Below are positions 51,218-63,028 of a stretch of 64,000 bases of DNA, piece by piece (position 1 is the stretch's first letter; each line of letters starts with the position of its first letter). The position numbers were made by a program, and so were the translations under genes. The notes beneath the pieces are model-generated. The model made no database searches and had not been told where the DNA came from. It saw only the letters and a list, made by a program, of their open reading frames with translations. The DNA comes from Thiomonas delicata (GTDB lineage: Bacteria; Pseudomonadota; Gammaproteobacteria; Burkholderiales; Burkholderiaceae_C), in assembly GCF_900088825.1 (NCBI RefSeq), contig NZ_LT592171.1, positions 584,009 to 648,008 of the forward strand, read 5' to 3'.

Positions 51218-51958
51218 TCAGCCGCGCCGGAACACCTTGTCGGCGCGGGCCTGGTCGGTCGGGCGAATGACGATCTGGTCGACGTTCACGTGCGCGGGCC
51301 GGGTCGTGGCCCAGACCACGGCGTCGGCGATGTCGCCGGCCGTCAGCGGGCGGGTAGCCGCGTAGACCTTGCTCGCGCGCTCGGCGTCGCCCGCGAAGCG
51401 CACCAGCGAGAACTCGGTTTCCACCAGGCCGGGATCGATCTCGGTCACGCGCATGGGCTGGCCCAGCCATTCGAGGCGCAGGGTTTCGCTGATGGCCCGC
51501 ACCGCGTGCTTGGCTGCGGTGTAGCCCGCGCCGCCGGAATAGGTTTCGAAGCCGGCGATGGAGCCGATGTTCACCACATGGCCGTCGCCTGAGGCGAGCA
51601 GCCGCCCGTGCAGGGCGCGGGTCATGCGGGCCAGGCCCAGCACATTGCTTTGAAACATGGCCAGCCACTGCGCCTCGTCGAACTCCGCGACCGGGGCCAG
51701 GCCCAGGGCGCCGCCGGCGTTGTTCACCAGCACGTGCACATGGGCAGGGAGCGCGGTGGCGAAGGACTGCACCGACGCCGCATCGGCGACGTCCAGCGCC
51801 AGCGCGTGGCCGCCGATGTCGGCGGCGATGGCGCGCAGGCGGTCCAGCCGGCGCGCGCCCAGATAAACGGTGTAGCCCGCCGCGGCGAGGGCGCGGGCCG
51901 TGGCCTCGCCGATGCCGGACGATGCCCCCGTGACGACGGCGACTTTGTGGGTGGTCAT
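51218..51958 (-). CDS. short-chain dehydrogenase/reductase
   Basis: A 246-residue classical SDR with the cofactor site VVTGASSGIGEATARAL and LALDVADAASV for the adenine side. NNAGGAL is the conserved NNAG motif, NIGSIAGFETYSG carries the catalytic Ser, and YTAAKHAVRAISE the catalytic Tyr and Lys. The arginine pair in GARRLDRL favours NADPH. It resembles YdfG/serine-3-dehydrogenase-type enzymes; the substrate is unknown. It begins 38 bases from the mscS start. Confidence 0.93.
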   Translation of the reverse strand: MTTHKVAVVTGASSGIGEATARALAAAGYTVYLGARRLDRLRAIAADIGGHALALDVADAASVQSFATALPAHVHVLVNNAGGALGLAPVAEFDEAQWLAMFQSNVLGLARMTRALHGRLLASGDGHVVNIGSIAGFETYSGGAGYTAAKHAVRAISETLRLEWLGQPMRVTEIDPGLVETEFSLVRFAGDAERASKVYAATRPLTAGDIADAVVWATTRPAHVNVDQIVIRPTDQARADKVFRRG

Positions 51959-52051
51959 GGTGTACTGGCGTGGGTTTGCATGCCCGCCATCCTAAGTGCC
52001 GCGCCAGCGGCTTGCAGGCCGCGCGGCAACGTCCCGACGGATAATCCGACT

Positions 52052-53218
52052 ATGCACACCATCCTCATCGACACGGGCCCGGCCGGGGGCGGCGGTCTGC
52101 GGCAGGCCTTGGCGTCAAGCCCCATGCCGCGCCTGAGCCGCCTGCTGCGCCTTGCCGAGATGACCCACCGGGAGCCGGCGCGCGAGGATGCGGAAGCCGC
52201 CTGGCTGAGCCCTGCCGAGCGCTGGATGTGTGCGTCGCTCGGGCTGCAAGCCGCGCACGCTGCGGCTCCGGGCCCGGCCATGGCCGGCGCGAAACCCGAT
52301 CCCGCGCAGGCAGCGCCCGCCCCGCAACGGGCGCCCTGGGGCGCGCTGGCCGCGCTGGGCGCCGGGCAGGACTTGCGCGGCCTGGCCTGGGGCTTGGCCT
52401 TGCCGGTGCACCTGGAACTGGGGCGCGAGAGCCTGAGCCTGGCCGATCCGGCCGACTTGCAGATCACGCCGGGCGAAGCGAGAGCCTTGTTGGAGACGGT
52501 TCAGCCCCTGCTGCGCGACGCCGGCTGGCTGCTGGATGCGCGCGATCCGGCGCGCTGGCTGGTGGCGCATGCCAGCCTGGCCGAGGTGGTGACGGCCGAT
52601 CCCTCGCGCGCCGTCGGCCGCAACGTGGCGTCCTGGATGCCGGCCGGCACGCCGGCCAGGGCCTGGCGCCAGCTGCTCACCGAGATGCAGATGCTGTGGC
52701 AGTACCACCCGGTGAACGAGGCGCGCGCGCAGGCCGGCCGGGCTGTGGTCAACGCGCTGTGGCTGCATGGCTGCGGCGTGCTGCCTGAAGATCTGCGCAA
52801 TCCCTTCGTGCTGGGCGCGCCGGGGGCGGCACATCGCCCGGCCCCCCGTGGGGGCCCAGAAAACTTGGGCGTGGCCCGGCGTTTGCGCGAGGCGCATCCG
52901 GCGGTCGCGGGCGCCACCGCCTGGCTGCCCGCCGTCGCGGCCGGTTTGCCGCACCTGTTGCCCAGCCAGCACCCGCATCCGCTGCGCGTGCTGCAACCCG
53001 CGGCGCTGCATCCGGCCGATCCCCGGACCCTGGGCGCGGCGATCACGGCGCTGGATGCCGAGGCGGCCAGCGCCATCGACGCGGCGCTGCAGTCGCACGA
53101 CGCGGCCCAGGTGGTGCTGGCGGGCGACAGGCACTGGATCGCCTTCGAGCTGCGCAAGACGCGACGCTGGCAGTTCTGGCGCCGCGCCGATGCCCAGGTC
53201 CTACTTGCGATGGTGTAG
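52052..53218 (+). CDS. RpfE-type protein upstream of recJ
   Basis: A 388-residue protein beginning MHTILIDTGPAGGGG. It has many Ala/Leu helices and the segments RLSRLLRLAEMTHREPARED, ARWLVAHASL and MLWQYHPVNEARAQAG. This matches the family called RpfE-type regulatory protein, often also annotated as phosphoglycerate mutase, and found immediately upstream of recJ in xanthomonads and Burkholderiales. Its biochemical role is not established. It ends 6 bases before recJ, so the two are probably co-transcribed. A 7-bp GC hairpin lies inside the gene near 52840-52856. Confidence 0.75.
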   Translation: MHTILIDTGPAGGGGLRQALASSPMPRLSRLLRLAEMTHREPAREDAEAAWLSPAERWMCASLGLQAAHAAAPGPAMAGAKPDPAQAAPAPQRAPWGALAALGAGQDLRGLAWGLALPVHLELGRESLSLADPADLQITPGEARALLETVQPLLRDAGWLLDARDPARWLVAHASLAEVVTADPSRAVGRNVASWMPAGTPARAWRQLLTEMQMLWQYHPVNEARAQAGRAVVNALWLHGCGVLPEDLRNPFVLGAPGAAHRPAPRGGPENLGVARRLREAHPAVAGATAWLPAVAAGLPHLLPSQHPHPLRVLQPAALHPADPRTLGAAITALDAEAASAIDAALQSHDAAQVVLAGDRHWIAFELRKTRRWQFWRRADAQVLLAMV

Positions 53219-53224
53219 CCCGGC

Positions 53225-54952
53225 GTGCGCTTCATCTCCCGTGACGCCCCGCCGCGCGTCGTGCACCAGCTGCAAGGCGCCGGCATTCATCCCTTGCTGG
53301 CGCAGCTGCTCGCCGCGCGCGGCGTGCGCGACCCCGCCGAGGTGGAGCCCGAGCTCGCGGCCATGCTGCCGCCGGCCGCCCTGAAGGGGGCCGAGCAGGC
53401 GGCACGGGCGCTGGCCGATGCCATCGCCCGCGGCGAGCGGCTGTGCATCGTGGCCGACTACGACTGCGACGGCGCCACCGCCTGCGCCGTCGGGCTACGC
53501 GGCCTGGCGCTGATGGGCGCGCGCGTCGGCTACGTCGTGCCCAACCGCTTCACCACCGGCTACGGCCTGTCGCCCGCCGTGGCCGACCTGGTGGCGACGC
53601 AGCCGGGTGGGCGCCCGGACTGGATCGTCACGGTGGACAACGGCATCGCCAGCGTGGATGGCGTGGCGCGGGCGCACGAGCTCGGCATGCGCGTGCTGGT
53701 CACCGACCACCACCTGCCCGGCGAGCGCCTGCCGGATGCCGAGGTCATCGTCAATCCCAACCAGCCGGGCTGCACTTTCCCGAGCAAGAACCTGCCTGGC
53801 GTGGGGGTGATGTTCTACGTGCTGCTGGCGCTGCGCGCCGAACTGCGCGCACGCGGGGCGTTCTCGGCCGCGACCCAGCCGCGCCTGGACAATCTGCTCG
53901 ATCTGGTGGCGCTGGGCACGGTGGCCGACGTGGTCAAGCTCGACGCCAACAACCGCCTGCTCGTGGCGCAGGGACTCAAGCGCATGCGCGAAGGCCGCAT
54001 GCAGCCGGGCGTGCGCGCGCTGTTCGCCGCCGCCGGGCGCGAGCCGGGCCAGGCCAGCAGCTTCGACCTCGGCTTCGCCCTGGGACCGCGCATCAATGCG
54101 GCCGGGCGTCTGGCCGACATGACGGTGGGCATCGAATGCCTGATCACCGACGACGCCGCGCGCGCGATGCAACTGGCGCAGACCTTGGACGCCATCAACC
54201 GCGAACGCCGCGGCATCGAAGGCGAGATGCGCGAGCAGGCCCAGGCGGCGTTGGCGCAGATCCAGCTTCAGGGCAGTGGCGAGGCGGCGTCGATCAGCCT
54301 GTTCTCGCCGGGCTGGCACGAGGGCGTGGTCGGCATCGTCGCCGGACGCCTGAAGGAGCTGCATCACCGGCCCAGCTTCGTGTTCGCCCCGGGCTCGGAC
54401 GGCTGTTTGCGCGGTTCGGGGCGTTCCATCCCCGGTTTCCACCTGCGCGACGCGCTGGACCTGGTGTCCAAGCGCGAGCCCGGCCTGTTGCTGCGCTTCG
54501 GCGGCCATGCCGCGGCTTGCGGCTGCACCATCCCGGCCGACGGTTTCGACCGCTTCGCCGCGGCGTTCGAGGCCGTGGCGCGGGACGGGCTGTCGCCCGC
54601 GCTGCTGGCGCGCAAGCTGGAGGTGGACGGCGAACTGGCGCCGCAATGGTTCGACGCCGAGGTCGCGCAGCTCTTGCAGGCCCAGGTCTGGGGCCAGGGT
54701 TTCGCGGCCCCGGTGTTCGCCAGCCGCGTCGAGGTGCTGCACCAGGGGCAGTTGGGCGAGCGCCACATGAAAGCCCGCGTCCGTCTGCTGGACGTGCCGG
54801 CAGGCGCGGGCGCGACGCGCGAACTGGTCGCCTGGAACCGCAGCGACTTCCTGCCCGCGCAAGCCCGCGTCGCCTGGCGGCTCGACACCAACACCTGGCA
54901 GGGACGCACCCAGGTGCGCATGGTGCTGGAAGCGGTGGAAGAGGCGGATTGA
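53225..54952 (+). CDS. recJ: single-stranded-DNA exonuclease RecJ
   Basis: A 575-residue DHH-family 5'-3' exonuclease. The catalytic motifs are intact: IVADYDCDGATACAV (motif I), VTDHHLPGE (DHH, motif III), and DLVALGTVADVV (motif IV). The DHHA1 domain has FGGHAAACGCTIP. RecJ acts in recombination and mismatch repair. The start is a GTG at 53225, 6 bases after the RpfE-type stop. Confidence 0.97.
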   Translation: MRFISRDAPPRVVHQLQGAGIHPLLAQLLAARGVRDPAEVEPELAAMLPPAALKGAEQAARALADAIARGERLCIVADYDCDGATACAVGLRGLALMGARVGYVVPNRFTTGYGLSPAVADLVATQPGGRPDWIVTVDNGIASVDGVARAHELGMRVLVTDHHLPGERLPDAEVIVNPNQPGCTFPSKNLPGVGVMFYVLLALRAELRARGAFSAATQPRLDNLLDLVALGTVADVVKLDANNRLLVAQGLKRMREGRMQPGVRALFAAAGREPGQASSFDLGFALGPRINAAGRLADMTVGIECLITDDAARAMQLAQTLDAINRERRGIEGEMREQAQAALAQIQLQGSGEAASISLFSPGWHEGVVGIVAGRLKELHHRPSFVFAPGSDGCLRGSGRSIPGFHLRDALDLVSKREPGLLLRFGGHAAACGCTIPADGFDRFAAAFEAVARDGLSPALLARKLEVDGELAPQWFDAEVAQLLQAQVWGQGFAAPVFASRVEVLHQGQLGERHMKARVRLLDVPAGAGATRELVAWNRSDFLPAQARVAWRLDTNTWQGRTQVRMVLEAVEEAD

Positions 54953-55036
54953 GCGCCTGGCGACTTTGTCATGGCGCCATCATCGCCATGACAAAAATAC
55001 CCCTCGTGCCGATGTTTACGGCTATGCTGTACCGCC

Positions 55037-58000
55037 ATGCAGAAACATGAATCTGAAGGCAACTTGGCGGATGGAGCGCAGAAGGAAACGGTGCGCGAAG
55101 CACTCCTGCACGCCAACATTGCCACGGAGCTGGATTTACTGCTGCTTAGCGCCGACGAGGAAGCCATCCTCTATCCCGAACTGATGGACTTCCTGCTGCG
55201 GCGCGCCGGACTCGACGGCGTCTGGCTGGGTCATCGCGAAAAGGATGGCGAACTGGTGTTCGACGCCGTGGCGGGGCAGGGGATGGAGGCTTATCTCGGC
55301 AGCATCCACATTGCGATGGACGGCCCGCTGGAATCCCTCGGCCCCGCCGCACAGGCCTGGCACACGGGTTTGCCGCAAATCGTCGAGGACTGGGTGCACG
55401 ATCCGCGAACCCAGACCTGGCAGGCGCAGGGGGCCAAGGCCGGCTGGCTCGGTTCGGTGACCCTACCCCTGCAGGGACCGGACGGGCGGCGCGATTTGCT
55501 GGCGCTCTACAGCCGCGAGCCCCGGTTTTTCGCGCAGATCCACAATCAGCGCCTGGTCTGGCATCTGCACGCCGTGCTGAGCCTGAAGCTCGGGCGCGTA
55601 CGCCTGCTGCACCAGCTGCGCCAGCAGGGACAGTCGCTGCAGATGCTCAAGGCGGCGATCGAAGCCACCGACGTCGGCGTGACGGTGGCCGACGCGCGCG
55701 CGCGCGACTTCCCCCTGGTGTACGTCAATCCGGCGTTCACGCGCATCACCGGCTACACCGAGGCCCAGGCCATGGGCCGCAACTGCCGCTTCCTGCAGGG
55801 CGGCGAACCGCCTCAGGCGTCGATGGAGGAGGTGCGCGCCGCGCTGCGCGAGGGGCGCAGCTGCAGCGTGGAATTGCGCAACGTTCGCGCCGACGGCAGC
55901 CCGTTCTGGAACGCGCTGAGCCTGGCGCCGGTGCGCGACGAAACGGGCGCCGTGAGCCACTTCGTCGGCCTGATCACCGACGTCACCGAACGTCATGCCC
56001 TCGAGGCCGAGCATGAGAGCACGCAGGGCCTGTATCGCGCCCTGCTGGCCGAAGAGGAACTGGTGCTGCAGGCCACCGATCTGACCGACATGCTGCAGGA
56101 GGCTTGCGTCCGCCTGACGGCCAGCGGCCTGTTCGGCGCCGCCCTCGTCGGGCGGGCCGGACCGCGGGGAGAGATGGATCTGTTGGCCCAGGCCGGCAGC
56201 ATGGGCATCGGCGAAGACTGGTACCGGCCCAACGTGACGGGCGAGGATGCCGAGCGGAGCCTTGCGGCCCGGGTGTGGAACAGCAAGAGCTTGCAGTTCA
56301 GCAACGACTATCTGAACGAGCCCGGCTACGAGAAATATCGCGAGCCGATGCGCCAGGCCGGCGTGCGCTCGGTCGCCATCGCGCCCGTGTTCCGCGGCGG
56401 TTACCGCTGGGCGGTGCTGGGCGTGGTGTCGGGCCAGGTCGGCGTCTTCACGCCGGCCGTGCTGGAACTGCTCGAACGCGTCGCACGCCTGGTCGGCCAC
56501 GGCCTGGACGCCTTCGACCTGCGCCGTCGCCTGCAACAGGAACACCGGCATATCTCCTGGCTGGCCGAACATGACCCCCTCACCGGGCTGCTCAACCGGC
56601 GCGGCCTGCGTCTGCACCTGGAGGAGGCCTTGTCCCAGGTGGACGCGCGGGGTGGTTTCATCGCCGTGGGCATTCTGGATTTCGACGATTTCAAGCAGAT
56701 CAACGACAACTACGGCCATGCCGCCGGCGATGCGCTGCTGCGCACGGTGGCGGCGCGGATGGTGGAGGCGGTGCGTTCGTCCGACACGGTGGCGCGGCTC
56801 GGCGGCGACGAAATCGTGCTGGTGCTGCAGGGCATGGCCGCGCGCGAAGACCTCGCGCCCATGCTCGATCGGGTTCGCAAGGCCGTGGCTGCGCCGGTGT
56901 CCCTGCCGGGCGGTGAGCGCATCGTCCACATCCAGGCCAGCCTCGGCATCACCATCTACCCCGACGACTCCAGCGAACCCGACGAACTGCTGCGCCACGC
57001 CGATCAGGCGCTGTACGCCATCAAGCAGCAGCCGCGCAGCTTCGACGCGCCGTTCTGGCGCGTGTACCAGCCGGCGATCGACCGCGACCACTTCAACCAC
57101 CTGCGCCTGGTGCGCGAGCGCTTTGCCGCCGGGGGCTTGCGCGTGCACTACCAGCCGGTGGTCGAACTGGCCAGCGGGCGCGTCGTCGAGGTCGAGGCGC
57201 TGGCGCGGCTGGACAATGGCGCGGGGCAGTTGATTCCGCCGCTGGACTTCATTCACCAGCTCGGCCGCGACGGCCTCATCTCCCTCACGTCCGCGGTGCT
57301 CAACCAGGCCGTGACCGATGCCCTGCGGTGGCAGCGCACGCTTGGCGTCGAGCTGAACGTCGCGGTGAACGTGGACCCGGTGAATCTCGCTTCGGGCGAA
57401 GCGCTCGCCGTGGTGAAGGACACCGTCGTGGTGCATGGCTTTCCCGCCAGGCGCATCGTGCTGGAGGTCCTGGAGCACAGCGATTTTCTGTCCTTCGCCT
57501 CGGCGCAGGACAGCCTGGCCGAGTTGCGCGCCTTCGGCTGCCGCATCGCGCTGGACGACATCGGCAGCGCCTACTCGTCGTTGCTGCGCATGAAAGAGCT
57601 GCCGATCGACATCATCAAGCTCGATCAGAGCTTCATCCGCGGGCTGGCCGAGCGTCCGCAGGACCTGCGCTTCGTGCAAAGCCTCGCGCAGCTGGCGCGC
57701 AGCCTGGGGGTGGACTTCGTCGCCGAGGGTGCCGAAACCGAGGACATCGTCGAGGCCTTGCGTGCCCTGCGCGTGCCGCAGGCGCAGGGTTTCGGCATCG
57801 CCATGCCGATGCCCGCCGACGCCTTGGGCGACTGGCTGGCCGCTTGGCCGCAACGGGTGCAATCGTCCTCGCGCGGCCTGCTCACGCGCATCGCGGATCG
57901 ACTGGTCGGCCTGGACATGGATCTGCTTATCGCGAGCAGCCGCCCCGAACTGCTGTCCACCCTGTCGACGAGCATGGATCCCCAGGATTGCGTCATCGGG

Positions 58001-58183
58001 CAATGGCTGCAGGAAGCCGGCCTTGGCGAGCAGCATCCGCTGGTGCTGGCGCATGCCGATCTGCATGCCATGTTCAGGGAGTGGCTGGCCGCCGGCGCCG
58101 ATGCCGACGGCGGCATGATCCAATCCGCGCTCGATCACTTCCTGCGCGCCGCGGGCGACTATCTGCGCACGTCGGGCGATTGA
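55037..58183 (+). CDS. GAF-LOV-GAF-GGDEF-EAL protein with a possible C-terminal zinc-binding domain
   Basis: A 1048-residue protein with no membrane segment. After an N-terminal GAF-like domain, residues about 205-325 form a PAS domain of LOV type with the flavin motif GRNCRFLQ (residues 247-254, adduct-forming Cys250). A second GAF, a GGDEF domain (core reads GGDEI, 589-593, with an RSSD inhibitory site just before it) and an EAL domain (EAL at 720-722, DDIGSAYSSL) follow. The C-terminal 100 residues contain CVIGQWLQEAG with following HPLVLAHADLHAMF, like a chemoreceptor zinc-binding (CZB) domain. It is probably a blue-light and redox or zinc-sensitive enzyme of c-di-GMP turnover. Confidence 0.88.
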   Translation: MQKHESEGNLADGAQKETVREALLHANIATELDLLLLSADEEAILYPELMDFLLRRAGLDGVWLGHREKDGELVFDAVAGQGMEAYLGSIHIAMDGPLESLGPAAQAWHTGLPQIVEDWVHDPRTQTWQAQGAKAGWLGSVTLPLQGPDGRRDLLALYSREPRFFAQIHNQRLVWHLHAVLSLKLGRVRLLHQLRQQGQSLQMLKAAIEATDVGVTVADARARDFPLVYVNPAFTRITGYTEAQAMGRNCRFLQGGEPPQASMEEVRAALREGRSCSVELRNVRADGSPFWNALSLAPVRDETGAVSHFVGLITDVTERHALEAEHESTQGLYRALLAEEELVLQATDLTDMLQEACVRLTASGLFGAALVGRAGPRGEMDLLAQAGSMGIGEDWYRPNVTGEDAERSLAARVWNSKSLQFSNDYLNEPGYEKYREPMRQAGVRSVAIAPVFRGGYRWAVLGVVSGQVGVFTPAVLELLERVARLVGHGLDAFDLRRRLQQEHRHISWLAEHDPLTGLLNRRGLRLHLEEALSQVDARGGFIAVGILDFDDFKQINDNYGHAAGDALLRTVAARMVEAVRSSDTVARLGGDEIVLVLQGMAAREDLAPMLDRVRKAVAAPVSLPGGERIVHIQASLGITIYPDDSSEPDELLRHADQALYAIKQQPRSFDAPFWRVYQPAIDRDHFNHLRLVRERFAAGGLRVHYQPVVELASGRVVEVEALARLDNGAGQLIPPLDFIHQLGRDGLISLTSAVLNQAVTDALRWQRTLGVELNVAVNVDPVNLASGEALAVVKDTVVVHGFPARRIVLEVLEHSDFLSFASAQDSLAELRAFGCRIALDDIGSAYSSLLRMKELPIDIIKLDQSFIRGLAERPQDLRFVQSLAQLARSLGVDFVAEGAETEDIVEALRALRVPQAQGFGIAMPMPADALGDWLAAWPQRVQSSSRGLLTRIADRLVGLDMDLLIASSRPELLSTLSTSMDPQDCVIGQWLQEAGLGEQHPLVLAHADLHAMFREWLAAGADADGGMIQSALDHFLRAAGDYLRTSGD

Positions 58184-58217
58184 ATCCGCAGGGGTGGCAG
58201 GCGTGCCGCGGCAGGCG

Positions 58218-58910
58218 TCAGGCGAAGTCCCCGGGCGGGCGCAGCCGGCCCTTGCTCAGGTGCAGCACGGTGCCGCAACGCGCCGCCAGATCGTGGTCGT
58301 GCGTCACCAGCACCAGGGCCGTGCCGTGGTCGCGCGCGGACTGCAGCAACAGATCGAACACCACCTGGGCGGCGTCGGCGTCAAGGTTGCCGGTGGGTTC
58401 GTCGGCCAGCACCAGGGCGGGGCGCGTGACCAGGGCGCGTGCCACGGCGACGCGCTGGCGCTCGCCCCCGGAGAGTTCGCCCGGCTTGTGGTGGATGCGT
58501 GCGGCAAGGCCGACGCGGCCCAGCATCTCGGCGGCCTGGGTCTGGGCCGCGGCGGCCGGTTCGCGGCGGATACGCAGGGGCATCATGACGTTGTCCAGCG
58601 CGGTGAACTCGGGCAGCAGATGGTGGAACTGGTAGACGAAACCCACGCAGCGGTTGCGCCAGGCGCCTTGTTCGGCCGCGGACATCGCGGTCCAGTCGCG
58701 CCCGCAGACGCTGATGCTGCCGGCATCGGCACGATCCAGCCCGCCAAGGACGTGCAGCAGGGTGCTCTTGCCCGAGCCCGAGGCGCCGGTGATGGCCAAG
58801 GACTGGGCCGCCTCCACCTGCAGGCTGGCGCCGGCGAGAACCTCGACGGATTGCGGGCCGCCATTGAAGCGCTTGTGCACGTCGCGTGCGGTGAGGATGG
58901 GTGGATTCAT
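58218..58910 (-). CDS. lolD: lipoprotein-releasing ABC transporter ATPase LolD
   Basis: A 230-residue ABC ATPase with Walker A AITGASGSGKSTLLH, the signature LSGGERQRVAVARAL and Walker B LVLADEPTGNLD (MacB/LolD-type PTGNLD). FVYQFHHLLPEFTALDNVMMP is the LolD-specific Q-loop region. It energises LolCE. Its ATG overlaps the capD-like stop by 4 bases, so it is the last gene of the sugar operon. The permease gene lolC is 12 kb away. Confidence 0.95.
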   Translation of the reverse strand: MNPPILTARDVHKRFNGGPQSVEVLAGASLQVEAAQSLAITGASGSGKSTLLHVLGGLDRADAGSISVCGRDWTAMSAAEQGAWRNRCVGFVYQFHHLLPEFTALDNVMMPLRIRREPAAAAQTQAAEMLGRVGLAARIHHKPGELSGGERQRVAVARALVTRPALVLADEPTGNLDADAAQVVFDLLLQSARDHGTALVLVTHDHDLAARCGTVLHLSKGRLRPPGDFA

Positions 58911-60879
58911 GGATGGGTTCGGGCCCGGTCCGGCTGGTTGGCGGCCGGGGCGGGAGATGGGGTGAAGGAGGAAGCGGCGGCCGCAGGATGGGCGGGCCGG
59001 ATTTGCGGCCGGTATTCGGGCACCAGCGTCGCCAGCAGCGCCTTGACCGCATCGCCGCCGGGCTCGGGTCGCGGCAGGGCAGGGCCGGGGGCCGAATCGG
59101 CGGGGGTGATGGCGCGGCCCAGCGCGGCCAGGTCCAGCGCCTGGGTGTCGGCGTCGGCGTGCCGGGCCACGCGCAGCTTGGGATGCGGCGTCGGCAGGGT
59201 GGTTTCGTCGTCGGCCAGGAGTTCCTCGTACAGCTTCTCGCCCGGGCGCAGGCCGCTGAACACCACGGGAATCTCGTCCTCGGTCTTGCCCGAGAGGCGG
59301 ATCATCAGGCGCGCAAGCTCGACGATCTTCACCGGTTCGCCCATGTCGAGCACGTAGATCTCGCCGCTTTCGCCCATCAGCCCGGCCTGCAGCACGAGCT
59401 GGGCCGCTTCGGGGATGGTCATGAAATAGCGCACGATGTCCGGATGCGTCACCGTGATCGGCCCCCCGGCGGCGATCTGCTGGGCGAAGCGCGGCACCAC
59501 GCTGCCGCTCGACCCCAGCACGTTGCCAAAGCGCACCGCCACCATGCGAGTGTCCGGGTGTTCGCGTGCGACGGCCTGCAGCGCGCGTTCGGCCAGGCGC
59601 TTGCTCGCGCCCATCACGTTGGTGGGGTTCACCGCCTTGTCGGTGGAGATGAGCACGAAACGGCGCGCGCCGCAGGCCGCCGCCGCGCGCGCCGCGTTGA
59701 CCGTGCCGAGCACATTGGTACGCACCGCCTCGATGGCGTTGTCCTCCTCCATCAGCGGCACGTGCTTGTAGGCGGCGGCGTGGAACACCACGGCCGGCTG
59801 GTGCGCGCCGAACAGCTGGCGCAGGCGCTCGGCCTCGCGCACATTGGCGGTCAGGTAGACGATGGGCAGCTCGGGGTGGCGCGCCTTGAGTTCCTGCTCG
59901 AGTTGGTAGATCGCGAACTCGGACACGTCCAGGCAGACCAGCCTGCCCACGCCGAAGCGGGCGAGCTGGCGGCAGAGCTCCGAGCCGATCGAGCCGCCCG
60001 CGCCGGTGACCAGGGCGCAGCGCCCGGCCAGCAGCTCGGACAGACCGCGCACGTCGAGCTGCACCGCCTCGCGTCCGAGCAGGTCGTCGAGCTCCAGGTT
60101 GCGCGGCGCCGCGTTCGCGCCGGCGGGTCCGGCGTGCAGCCAGTCGTCGGCGCGCGGCAGGGTCAGCAGGGCCAGGCGCGCATCGCTGGCCTGCTCCAGC
60201 AGCAGGCGGCGCGCGGCCGAGCCTGCGGCTCCCGCCACCAGGGCATGGCGCGCCCCCAGTTGCTGGGCCGCGGCGCCCAGCTTGAGCGGAGGACCCAGCA
60301 CATCCATGCCCTGCAGGCTGCGCCCGGCCTCGGCCGGCACCGGGCTGTAGATGGCCACGGCCCGCCACTGATGGCTGCCGCGCAGGGTCTGCAGCACCGG
60401 CGCCGCATCGTCCAGGCTGCCGAGCACGAGCAGGGGTTGGGCGCTTTCGCGCAGCGCGCCGAGGCTGGTGCGCTCGGCGCGCATGCGCGCGGCCAGGCGC
60501 AGCGCCAGCAGCGCGACGCTCGCCAGCAGCGGATGGATGAACACGATGGAGCGCGGGAAATTCGGCAGCCGGGCGATCAGCAGCGCCGCCGCCAGCGCCA
60601 GCGCGGCCACGCCGGCCGCCGTGGCCAGGCGCCGCACGTCGGGCAGGCTGGTGTAGCGCCAGGGCGTGCGGTAGGCGCCGAAACCCAGCAGGCAGGCGCT
60701 CCACACGGCCACCGCCAGCGGCAGGCTGAAGACGACGATGTGGACGATATTGGCGGGCGCGTTGTTGCTGAACAGGCTGAAGCGGAAGACGAAGGAAGCC
60801 AGCCAGGCCAGCGCGACGACGGCGGCGTCGCTCAAGGGAGGTTGCCAGCCGATGCGGCTGGTGGTGCGGCGCCCGAGCT

Positions 60880-60883
<4 letters not shown>
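58907..60883 (-). CDS. CapD/WbpM/PglF-type membrane UDP-sugar 4,6-dehydratase
   Basis: A 658-residue protein. Its N-terminal region has four membrane helices (ALAWLASFVFRFSLFSNN onward), a linker domain, and a C-terminal SDR with VTGAGGSIGSELCRQLARFG. The catalytic segment ISTDKAVNPTNVMGASKR is as in WbpM. It converts UDP-GlcNAc to the 4-keto-6-deoxy intermediate at the inner membrane. I start at the ATG at 60883 (MKLGRRTTSRIG). Both ends overlap neighbours by 4 bases (aminotransferase upstream, lolD downstream). Confidence 0.92.
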
Positions 60884-62375
<1,492 letters not shown>

Positions 62376-62379
<4 letters not shown>

Positions 62380-63023
62380 GCGCAGGCTCGCTCGAGCGGG
62401 CGGGCCGGCACCCCGGCCCAGGCCTGGCCGGCCGGCACGTCGGCCAGGGCCACGGCGCCGGCGCCCAGCGTGGCGTGGGCGCCGACGCGCAGGTTGCGCA
62501 GCACCGTGCTGCCGGCGCCGACCAGGGCGCTTTCGTCCACGGCCACGGCGCCGCCGAGCTTGGCGCCGGGGGCGATGTGGGCCCAGGCGCCGATGACGCA
62601 GTCGTGGTCGATCACCGCGCCGTGGTTGACGATCACGCCTTCGCCCAGCACCGCCATCGGTCCCACCACGCATTGCGCGGTGAGCAGGCAGCCCGCGGCG
62701 ATGCGGCTGCTGGCGGCCACGCAGGCGCGCGGGTGGATCACGCTGGCCAAGGGGGCGACCTCGCGCAGGGCGTGTGCTTCTTGCCTGCGCACCGGGTTGT
62801 TGCCGATGGCCACGTGCAGCGCCAGGGGCCGGGGCAGATCCGCCAAGGCTGCGGGCGGGACGATGGCCACGCCTGGCAGCAGCTCGCCGCCCCAGGCGGC
62901 CGGGTTGCGGTCGGACGCGACCACGCCGCGCCAGGCGCCGCTGGCCAGCGCAGCGTCGGCCACGACGCGGCCATGGCCGCCGGCGCCGAACACGATGAGC
63001 AAGGGCAGTTCAGTGGAAGACAT
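62376..63023 (-). CDS. PglD/NeuD-type sugar O/N-acetyltransferase
   Basis: A 215-residue protein with a Rossmann-like N-terminus (IVFGAGGHGRVVADAA) and a left-handed beta-helix of hexapeptide repeats (ARVAASSRIAAG, VGPMAVLGEGVIVNHGAVI). The catalytic His is in IVNHGAVIDHDCVIG. It would acetylate the 4-amino group made by the preceding aminotransferase, as PglD does. The start is ATG 63023; a TTG at 63032 is less likely. It lies 5 bases after neuC and overlaps the aminotransferase by 4 bases. Confidence 0.9.
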
Positions 63024-63028
63024 GCGGT

